Shown here: positions 15,168 through 21,367 of the stretch, one piece after another | Layout: every line of letters starts with the position of its first letter | Position numbering within the stretch: position 1 is the stretch's first letter | Source: CALRGE01 sp964365765 | GTDB taxonomy: Bacteria > Patescibacteriota > Gracilibacteria > UBA1369 > 2-02-FULL-48-14 | Direction of reading: 5' to 3' | DNA length: 21,367 bases | NCBI GenBank assembly: GCA_964365765.1 | Contig: CAYIRB010000005.1 | Location: 1 to 21,367 of the forward strand | The notes under the pieces: model-generated | Databases searched by the model: none | What the model saw: the letters and a program-made list of their open reading frames with translations, nothing else | What the model was told of the DNA's origin: nothing | Translations under genes and position numbers: made by a program

Positions 15168-16358
15168 ATGAAAAGGGAAAAAGCCGTATGGCTGTTCGCG
15201 GGCGGCGCGATGCAAGAAGCGGCCGCCGAAAAAGTTAAAGATGCCGGTTATAAACTGATATTGACCGACATGAATCCCGCCTGTCACTGCGGAAAATACG
15301 CGGATGAATTTGTCGAGAAAGATACTTTCGACATTGATGGAAACATTGAGGCGGCCGGGGATTTGAAAAATAAATATGAAATTACCGGAGTGTTTACAGC
15401 CGGAGCCGATTGTCATGAGACGGTTGCCCATGTGGCAAAGTTTCTGGGGCTGCCCGGAATCGACCCGGAGATTTCGAGAATTTGCCGATATAAATTTCTT
15501 TCACGAGAGGTTTTGGCAAAGGCCGGACTGCCTCAACCGAAATTCGGATCGGCGAAAACTTTTAAAGAAGCTCAAAACGTTTTACTGGAAATCGGTTTTC
15601 CCGCCGTAATCAAATCGGCGAACAACTCGGGAAGTAGAGGTTTTTGCAAACTCGACGGCCTTGAAGATTTGACTCTCGAGGTGTTTCAAAACGCGATGGA
15701 TAACGGTACGGCGGGCTATGTTCTGCTCGAAGAACTTTTAATTCCTGTCGAGAACGCGATTGCCGAATTTTCAATCGAGACGCTCTGGCACAAAGGCAAA
15801 ATGACTTGGCTGAACGCCGTGGACAGATTGTTCAGAAAAGATTTTTTGCTTTTCGACTGTTTGAAGGACTTGCCGCTTTACAAGGACGTGTCGTGGGCGA
15901 TCGAGTTGGGACATATCAATCCCGCCGCGCACAGTCCGGAAACCCGAAAAACTCTTGAGGATTTGCTGTATAAAATCGGCGCGGCATTGGGAATCGACAG
16001 AGAAAAATATGCCGCGATTGTGAAATTCGACATTATTTTAACTCCAAAGGGACCTTATATCTTGGAAGTTACGCCGCGGCTTTCCGGCGGTTGGGACAGT
16101 TCAAAAAGCACAATAATGCGCGGCGCGGATTTTGTGGGCGGCGCGATGCATCTGGCCATGGGCGAAGAACCGGGCGAGGAGTTCATGAAAAAATATTTCG
16201 AATATAAACATCCCGAATTGTTCGCCGCGGTTTTGACGATAATTCCGGAGAACGCGAAAGATTGCGTGGGAAGAAAATACGCAATAGGTTATTCTTCGCG
16301 ATGCGAAGAAGCGCTGATGACGGCCTATAATAATTTGTTAATAAAAAGTTACCTATGA
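15168..16358 (+). CDS. ATP-grasp ligase of unknown substrate
   Basis: A 396-residue ATP-grasp enzyme resembling the carboxylate-amine ligases (carbamoyl-phosphate synthase L / PurK type). A Rossmann-like N-terminus (VWLFAGGAMQEAA, from residue 7) and a TAGAD segment (77-81) form the pre-grasp domain. KFLSREVLAKAGLPQP (109-124) leads into the ATP-binding half, FPAVIKSANNSGSRG (144-158) is the flexible loop, VLLEEL (185-190) the adenine hinge, and ILEVTPRLSGGWDSS (298-312) carries the metal-binding Glu300. Members activate a carboxylate as acyl phosphate and join it to an amine or similar group. Here it is nested between two IolB-like genes, suggesting amide formation on a sugar or sugar acid. 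Start ATG 15168 is preferred to a GTG at 15159. The substrate is unknown. Confidence 0.85.
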   Translation: MKREKAVWLFAGGAMQEAAAEKVKDAGYKLILTDMNPACHCGKYADEFVEKDTFDIDGNIEAAGDLKNKYEITGVFTAGADCHETVAHVAKFLGLPGIDPEISRICRYKFLSREVLAKAGLPQPKFGSAKTFKEAQNVLLEIGFPAVIKSANNSGSRGFCKLDGLEDLTLEVFQNAMDNGTAGYVLLEELLIPVENAIAEFSIETLWHKGKMTWLNAVDRLFRKDFLLFDCLKDLPLYKDVSWAIELGHINPAAHSPETRKTLEDLLYKIGAALGIDREKYAAIVKFDIILTPKGPYILEVTPRLSGGWDSSKSTIMRGADFVGGAMHLAMGEEPGEEFMKKYFEYKHPELFAAVLTIIPENAKDCVGRKYAIGYSSRCEEALMTAYNNLLIKSYL

Positions 16359-16924
16359 AATATGAATGGATAAACGAACCGAAATTCGAGACTTTATCCG
16401 TGAGCGGCGAGGGCGATGTGTTGATTTTCACCGCCGGAGATGAAAGAGCCGAGCTTCGACTGAAAGGCAATGAGATTGAAAAAGTCGTTTTCACTCACGA
16501 AGGCAAGTCGTATGTTATTTCAGCTGAAGATGCAAAGCATATAGTCGTGGGCGACGGAAATTCGAAAAGAGACGTTTATCATTTCCTCAAACCGAATGGG
16601 CCGGCGCCCATGATGCGGCTGGGGATCACGAAGCATATCGGCTTGGGCACATGGTCAAGTCTTCCCCATCCTTTTGAATTGAATCTCGAACCGGGATTCG
16701 AGGAAGCATTCTTTTACTTGCTTGAAGGAGGCTCGGAACGAGCTATTCAGCGCGGACGCGGCGTTTGGTGCGACAATTCGCCCGTTGATGAGGTTTGGGA
16801 AGTACGTGACAGAAGTTTCGGCGCGATTCCGATGGGTTATCATCCCGTTGTCGGAGAACCGGGTGTGCATGTATCATACGTCTGGGTTTATTTGGCAAAA
16901 AAACAAGAATGGGAAAAAATCTGA
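16355..16924 (+). CDS. Degenerate IolB-like cupin
   Basis: A 189-residue second IolB-family protein, shorter than the one at 14419. Its C-terminal cupin lines up clearly: GTWSSLPHPFEL (98-109) against GNWSSFPPHKHDE, FEEAFFYL against LEEIYFYR, and IPMGYHPV (158-165) shared. Three of four expected metal ligands remain (His105, Glu117, His163); the second His of the HxH pair is Phe107. The N-terminal cupin is reduced to about 80 residues. It may be a catalytically altered or regulatory partner of the full IolB-like protein, or bind a different metal. It is translationally coupled with the ATP-grasp gene (ATGA overlap), so the three proteins are probably made together. Function unknown. Confidence 0.78.
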   Translation: MKYEWINEPKFETLSVSGEGDVLIFTAGDERAELRLKGNEIEKVVFTHEGKSYVISAEDAKHIVVGDGNSKRDVYHFLKPNGPAPMMRLGITKHIGLGTWSSLPHPFELNLEPGFEEAFFYLLEGGSERAIQRGRGVWCDNSPVDEVWEVRDRSFGAIPMGYHPVVGEPGVHVSYVWVYLAKKQEWEKI

Positions 16925-17601
16925 CTAAACAAAGGAAAAACGCCGTTGTTATCGGCGCGACCGGAAATCTCGGGAGAGCCGTGTGCGCGGAGTTGAAAAA
17001 GGCGGGTTTTAATTTAGACAAGACATGGCTTTCCGCAAATCATCCGGATGCCACGCGGCCGGAGTCATATAAAAATCTGCCGAAAAAAATTCACCTTGCG
17101 GTGTATTTGCCGGGCTTGAATATCGTTAAAAAAATCGAGGATTTGGAAATTGAGGAATGGGATAAAGTTATGGACGTGAATTTGAAGGGCGCGTTTTTAT
17201 TCGCCAAGGCGGCATTCCCCGCGCTGAAAGCCGCGAAAGGAGCGACACTGCTTGTGATTTCATCGATAATGACCACGCATCCCTATCCGAACAGGTTGCC
17301 TTACGCGGTGTCGAAGGCCGGATTGGAGGGATTTACAAGAAGCTTGGCCATAGATTGGGGCCAACACAATATTGCCGTTAACTGTATCAGACTCGGACAT
17401 CTTGTCGGCTTGATGAAGTCGACCAGAACCAATCCGGAATTACTTAGGGAGGTAAGAGCCAATACTCCTTCGGGCGAATTGGTTGATCCGATGGAAGTCG
17501 CGAAATACATTGTTTGGCTCGCGTCGGGCGGATCTAAATCGCTAACGGGAAGCATAGTGGATTTTGACCACGCTTACACCTTGAACAGATGGCCGCTTTA
17601 A
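16909..17601 (+). CDS. Classical short-chain dehydrogenase/reductase
   Basis: A 230-residue FabG-like SDR. The cofactor loop is GATGNLG (16-22), and the catalytic tetrad is complete: Asn91 in DVNLKGAF, Ser119 in VISSIM, Tyr132 and Lys136 in YAVSK. The usual NNAG motif is altered to YLPGLN (66-71), and the C-terminal DPMEVAKYIVWLASG and LTGSIVDFDHAY match the SDR tail. It would reduce or oxidise a keto or hydroxyl group with NAD(P)H. Pairing with IolB-like isomerases recalls the KduI/KduD pair, in which a cupin isomerase feeds an SDR in uronate metabolism; this analogy is inference. It overlaps the upstream gene by 16 bases and the next by 13. Confidence 0.87.
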   Translation: MGKNLTKQRKNAVVIGATGNLGRAVCAELKKAGFNLDKTWLSANHPDATRPESYKNLPKKIHLAVYLPGLNIVKKIEDLEIEEWDKVMDVNLKGAFLFAKAAFPALKAAKGATLLVISSIMTTHPYPNRLPYAVSKAGLEGFTRSLAIDWGQHNIAVNCIRLGHLVGLMKSTRTNPELLREVRANTPSGELVDPMEVAKYIVWLASGGSKSLTGSIVDFDHAYTLNRWPL

Positions 17602-19499
17602 ATTTATACTCGATATTTCATCTCAATGCCGCGTATTCTTCTTTGTCGGAGAACGATTTGCCGAAAGTCATCAAAAAATGTTATTGGCCATTGTTGAAAT
17701 TGATAAGAGGGAGCAATTCTAAAATAGGATTGGAAGCCACTGGCTACACTTTGGAAACTTTGGCCGCGCTCGATCCGAAGTGGATAGCCGAGCTGAAAAA
17801 ACTGTTAAAAGACGGCAAATGCGAGTTTGTCGGCAGCGGTTACGCGCAAATCGTCGGGCCGCTTGTTCCAGCCGAAGTGAACGTGAAAAATTTGGAAATC
17901 GGAAATGAAATTTATGGGAAAATATTGGGGATAAAACCGGAGATTTGGTATGTTAATGAGCACGCCTTTTCCCAAGGTTTGATAGCTCTCTACAAAAAAA
18001 TACCCTGCAAAGCCATTGTGATGGAATATAACAACGCGGTGAAATTTCACCCTGAGTGGAAAGCCGAATTTTTATATAATCCGCAAAGCGCGATCGACCA
18101 AAACGGACTTGAGATAAATCTTATTTGGAACGATACCACCGCATTCCAAAAATTTCAGCGCTACGCGCAGGGTGAAATCGAACTGGCCGAATATTTGGAC
18201 TACCTCAAATCGCATATCGGGAGCGGGGAAAGATTTTTTCCGATTTACGCCAGCGACACGGAAGTTTTTGATTTCCGCCCGGGACGGTATTCGAGCGAGG
18301 CTGTTTTGGAGCGCGAACATGAATGGTTGAGGATTGAAAAACTTTTTCGCGCCCTTGAAAATGAACCGGATTTCAAATCGGTTTTACCAAGCCGCGTTTT
18401 GAGCGCGGCGAAAAGCGCCAACGCGTTCAATGAGCTCCGACTGGATTCGCCGGAGCAACCGATAGTTGTGAAAAAACAGGAAAAATATAATTTACTGCGT
18501 TGGGGACTTACTGGCGCGGACGACATCGGCATAAACACCGCGTGCTATAAAATTTATAAAAGACTGATCAAGACGGGCGGAGATTGGAAGGAACTTTGTT
18601 ATCTCTGGGACAGTGATTTCAGAACGCATATCGAGAAAAATCGATACGAAAAATATCGACGAAGATTGCAAAAAGCCTTGGGCAAGATCGGGGATCGCGG
18701 CGCGAAGAATAAGGCTCTTGATTATCAATTTAAAAAAATCGGGCGCTTCGCGGTTGTGGAAAACGACTCCGTCGAATTGCGATTGAATTTGAACAAGGGA
18801 ATGACGATTTCGGCTCTGACTTTCAAGAAAGTTGCCATGGAGCCTTTACTTGTTACGCTGTCGCACGACTATTTCGACGACATAGCCATCGCGGCGGATT
18901 TTTATTCCGGGCACAGTGTTTTGGAAGCCGGAGTGAGACATAAAATTACCGACTTGGCTCCCGTCAATATTCTAAAAGGCGCATTAAAAATCAGGTCAAA
19001 AAACGAATACGGCACAATCGATAAAGAAATTATTATCACAAAAGACGGGGTGGACATCCACTACGACTTCAAATTGACAAATATGCCGGCCGCTTCTCTG
19101 CGAAGCGCTTTCATCACTTTGAATCCAAAAGCTTTCGACAAAAAAACTCTTTATTATAAGACGAAAAACGGAGGCTTGACGGACGAGCGTTACGCTCTGG
19201 ACGGCGTGAATGGCTTGAACTTCGGCGAGCCGGTTTCGGCATTGGTATCCGCAAAGAACGCGCTCGGAAACACCGGCGGAGTTCTGGAAATCGGCGATGC
19301 AAAAAAGAAATTGATCCTGACAAACGACATGAGCGAACTCGCGGCTTTGCCACTTCTGCATCTTGTGCGATCCGGAAAGGATTTTTTATTCAGAATTATC
19401 TACTCGATCTCGGAAACCGACGACACGAGTTTGTCGCCATGCCGTAAAACAGATTTGAATTGTTCGTTCACACTTAGCATTAGCGCGGAAAAAACATGA
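17589..19499 (+). CDS. Glycoside hydrolase family 57-type protein
   Basis: A 636-residue protein, with a GH57-like (beta/alpha)7 barrel over roughly the first 380 residues and a C-terminal beta-rich domain like the sandwich of GH57 glucanotransferases. Landmarks: His11 in IFHLN (first conserved motif, with QP changed to LN), GKCEFVGSGYAQIVGPL (76-92), the nucleophile position Glu124 in YVNEHAF, and the acid/base position Asp223 in ASDTEVFDFRPG. These sit close to the Glu123/Asp214 pair known in GH57 4-alpha-glucanotransferase, so activity is plausible. GH57 enzymes act on alpha-glucans, glycogen branching and alpha-galactosides. No signal peptide is visible, so it would act in the cytosol, perhaps trimming or transferring within the glycan or its precursor. 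Substrate unknown. Confidence 0.78.
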   Translation: MAALNLYSIFHLNAAYSSLSENDLPKVIKKCYWPLLKLIRGSNSKIGLEATGYTLETLAALDPKWIAELKKLLKDGKCEFVGSGYAQIVGPLVPAEVNVKNLEIGNEIYGKILGIKPEIWYVNEHAFSQGLIALYKKIPCKAIVMEYNNAVKFHPEWKAEFLYNPQSAIDQNGLEINLIWNDTTAFQKFQRYAQGEIELAEYLDYLKSHIGSGERFFPIYASDTEVFDFRPGRYSSEAVLEREHEWLRIEKLFRALENEPDFKSVLPSRVLSAAKSANAFNELRLDSPEQPIVVKKQEKYNLLRWGLTGADDIGINTACYKIYKRLIKTGGDWKELCYLWDSDFRTHIEKNRYEKYRRRLQKALGKIGDRGAKNKALDYQFKKIGRFAVVENDSVELRLNLNKGMTISALTFKKVAMEPLLVTLSHDYFDDIAIAADFYSGHSVLEAGVRHKITDLAPVNILKGALKIRSKNEYGTIDKEIIITKDGVDIHYDFKLTNMPAASLRSAFITLNPKAFDKKTLYYKTKNGGLTDERYALDGVNGLNFGEPVSALVSAKNALGNTGGVLEIGDAKKKLILTNDMSELAALPLLHLVRSGKDFLFRIIYSISETDDTSLSPCRKTDLNCSFTLSISAEKT

Positions 19500-20383
19500 T
19501 ATTACAAAAACTGATCGGGCTTTTTTTTGAAAAAAGGGCGAATTGGAACATCGGCGTCGTGAATGCTCCGATTGAATCTTTTCTGGAAGAAAAAAAACCG
19601 GAAGTCAAATGGCTAGGCGGAGTCGCGATGAATGAATTCCGCGCAGACCCTTTCGGAATCGTGCATCACGGCAAATTATGCATAATGTTCGAACGTTACG
19701 ACTACGAAAAAAAAATCGGGGAAATTTACGCGCGTGTCGGAAATAGAGTCGAGAAAGTGATGAATTTGGACGTGCATGCTTCTTACCCGTTTTTGATCGA
19801 GGAAGACGGGGCGATTTATTGCGTGCCGGAAACCAATCGGGCAAATGAAGTCGCAATTTTCAAGGCCCTGGACTTTCCGTGGAAATGGAAAAAAGTTCAA
19901 GTGCTTTTTGAAGGACGCATCAGCGACGCTACTTTTTTCAAGCATGACCGGATGTGGTTTTGTTTTTATACTTTGGCCGACGCTCCCCATTCAAAACTTT
20001 ACATTCGTTACGCGAAAGATTTGTTCGGCGATTGGAAAGAGCATAAAAATAATCCCGTCAAAAATGATATTTCTTCTTCTCGACCGGCCGGAAGTATTTT
20101 CACGCGCGGCGGAAAAATTTACCGACCCGCGCAGGACTGCTCGAAAACTTACGGCGGGAGTGTTACAATCAACGAGATTAAAGAATTGAGCGGCAATGAG
20201 TTTGAAGAAGTCGCCATTAAAAAAATCGGGCCTTACGACTACATGGGATGCATGTATAAATACGGCCTACACACGATTTCGACGGCAAAGGGCGTGACTT
20301 TGATAGACGGGAAGTCATACAGTCATAAATGGAGGGGGGTAAAAGAAATTTTGAATATCATCGTTAAAAAAATATGGGACTAA
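19496..20383 (+). CDS. Beta-propeller protein of the GINT1 N-terminal domain family
   Basis: A 295-residue protein matching the family known in plants as the N-terminal domain of glucosamine inositolphosphorylceramide transferase 1, a five-bladed propeller related to GH43/GH32 folds. Landmarks: FRADPFGI (48-55), LCIMFER, ASYPFLI (95-101), VPETN (110-114), ISDATFF (142-148), SRPAGSIF (195-202) and YRPAQDCSKTYGG (209-221). In many bacteria, as I recall, this domain is fused to a formyltransferase; here it stands alone while a formyltransferase lies in the divergent operon. The conserved acidic and Arg residues suggest carbohydrate binding or catalysis, but no reaction is established for the bacterial form. 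The ATG overlaps the GH57 stop by 4 bases, pointing to a joint role. Confidence 0.75.
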   Translation: MILQKLIGLFFEKRANWNIGVVNAPIESFLEEKKPEVKWLGGVAMNEFRADPFGIVHHGKLCIMFERYDYEKKIGEIYARVGNRVEKVMNLDVHASYPFLIEEDGAIYCVPETNRANEVAIFKALDFPWKWKKVQVLFEGRISDATFFKHDRMWFCFYTLADAPHSKLYIRYAKDLFGDWKEHKNNPVKNDISSSRPAGSIFTRGGKIYRPAQDCSKTYGGSVTINEIKELSGNEFEEVAIKKIGPYDYMGCMYKYGLHTISTAKGVTLIDGKSYSHKWRGVKEILNIIVKKIWD

Positions 20384-21367
20384 ACAATGGGGAAGTTTAC
20401 AAACGAACAATAAATTCCGGTGTTTGGATGACGGCGGATATTTTGATTCAAAGAGTTTTCGGTGTCGTCAGTTTCTTGATTCTTTCAAGGCTTATATTGC
20501 CGGAGGCCTACGGAATTATCGCTTCGGCGACCATCGTAATCGGATTTTTGAACACCGTGTCGCAGACAGGTCTGGAAGCCGCCATGATTCAAAGCAAAGA
20601 TGAAATCAAAGATTATTTGAACAAAGTTTGGACATTGAACATTGTAAAATCCGCCTTTCTTTTCGGCGTGATTTATTTATCGGCTCCTTTCGCCGCGCAA
20701 TTTTTCAAAATCGAGGATTATACGAGCGTCATCAGATTTTGCGGATTGTTCGTGGTAATGGAAGGACTTAACAATATCGGACACATTTATTTTTCCAAAG
20801 ATATAAACTTCAAAAAGATTTTTTTTCGCGATTTGGGAATGCCGATTTTTTACCTTATTACGGCATTGATAGCGGTGAATTTCATCAGTCCGGTTTGGGC
20901 GCTCGCGTCAGCTACTTTGGCCTCGTATTTCTGGGCATCGTTGTCCACTTATTTTTTGAGTCCCTACAGACCGCGTTTCGACTTCCATTTTGGAAAATTG
21001 AAGGCGCTTTTGCATTATAGTTCATGGTCTGTCGCGAGTAATTTGGCTAACTACGTCAACGGCGCGATAGACAGCACTTTTTTGGCGCATTTACTCGGTC
21101 CGGGGCAATTGGGAATTTACAGCAAAGCCAGAGATTTTTCGATAATACCGTCGAGTTACGTTTCGCAGATTGCCAATAAAATCGGGTTCGCTTCAATCTC
21201 AAAAGTACAGACGGATAAAGAAAGCGTCAGGAACGCGCTGTTAAAATTGTTCGACATCACCATGTTGATTTCACTGCCGTTTGCGGCGCTTGTATACACT
21301 CAGGCCAATCATTTGGTCGGTTTGGTTTTGAAAGCGGAATGGTTGGGCGTTGTTTTTCCTTTGAAAT
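20374..21367 (+). CDS. Wzx-like polysaccharide flippase (partial, cut by right edge)
   Basis: The first 331 residues of a polytopic membrane protein, open at the window edge; the family usually has 430-500 residues and 10-14 helices. Hydrophobic segments run about 26-40, 46-62, 90-108, 121-131, 155-180, 180-195 and around 215-240. GLEAAMIQ (67-74), the LSRLILPEAYG start and LGPGQLGIYSKA (241-252) match the WzxC/TuaB branch of the MOP exporter superfamily, which flips lipid-linked oligosaccharides across the inner membrane. The start ATG overlaps the propeller gene by 10 bases. Its place after the tailoring genes suggests that this locus builds a lipid-linked repeat unit for export, rather than only a cytosolic protein glycan. 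Confidence 0.88.
   Translation, partial: MGLNNGEVYKRTINSGVWMTADILIQRVFGVVSFLILSRLILPEAYGIIASATIVIGFLNTVSQTGLEAAMIQSKDEIKDYLNKVWTLNIVKSAFLFGVIYLSAPFAAQFFKIEDYTSVIRFCGLFVVMEGLNNIGHIYFSKDINFKKIFFRDLGMPIFYLITALIAVNFISPVWALASATLASYFWASLSTYFLSPYRPRFDFHFGKLKALLHYSSWSVASNLANYVNGAIDSTFLAHLLGPGQLGIYSKARDFSIIPSSYVSQIANKIGFASISKVQTDKESVRNALLKLFDITMLISLPFAALVYTQANHLVGLVLKAEWLGVVFPLK

Noticed and set aside
14419..16924. A myo-inositol catabolism operon
   Set aside because: Only IolB relatives are present; no IolC, IolD, IolE, IolG or IolJ homologue is seen, and the neighbours are glycan genes.

Overview
The window is one continuous surface-glycan biosynthesis locus of a bacterium. It has no RNA genes, insertion sequences, CRISPR arrays or gene-free stretches over 300 bases. 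Genes are packed with 1-10 base overlaps (often ATGA or TAATG) in two divergent blocks around a 127-base promoter region (11578-11704). TGA, TAA and TAG are all used as ordinary stops. Almost no start codon has a recognisable Shine-Dalgarno sequence. The compact style, the lack of Shine-Dalgarno signals and the unusual gene mix suggest an uncultivated candidate-phylum (Patescibacteria-like) bacterium. That placement is a weak inference, because the window holds no marker gene.

Leftward block (11577 down to 1): a helical protein of unknown function is followed by PseB, PseC, a sugar N-formyltransferase, a PIG-L type deacetylase, an SpsF/PseF-like cytidylyltransferase and a methyltransferase. 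Next comes a GDP-sugar module: GDP-mannose 4,6-dehydratase, a DegT-family protein whose catalytic Lys is replaced by His (as in the ColD 3-dehydratase), an extended SDR, two dolichol-phosphate-mannose-synthase-like GT2 enzymes, and a Lys-containing DegT aminotransferase. One more gene starts at the left edge.

Rightward block (11705 to the right edge): a NeuB/PseI-type nonulosonate synthase, a GT2 glycosyltransferase, a zinc-ribbon methyltransferase, an IolB-like isomerase, an ATP-grasp ligase, a second and degenerate IolB-like cupin, a short-chain dehydrogenase, a GH57-type glycoside hydrolase, a stand-alone beta-propeller of the GINT1 N-terminal family, and the start of a Wzx-like flippase.

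Read together, PseB, PseC, the formyltransferase, the NeuB-type synthase and the SpsF-like enzyme point to a CMP-activated pseudaminic-acid-like nonulosonate, probably N-formylated where the standard pathway N-acetylates. No PseH or PseG homologue is present. The Gmd, His-type DegT and SDR genes point to a GDP-3,6-dideoxyhexose. The glycosyltransferases and flippase would assemble and export the glycan. The IolB / ATP-grasp / IolB-like / SDR / GH57 / propeller run has no standard role in such loci and is the most likely undescribed part.
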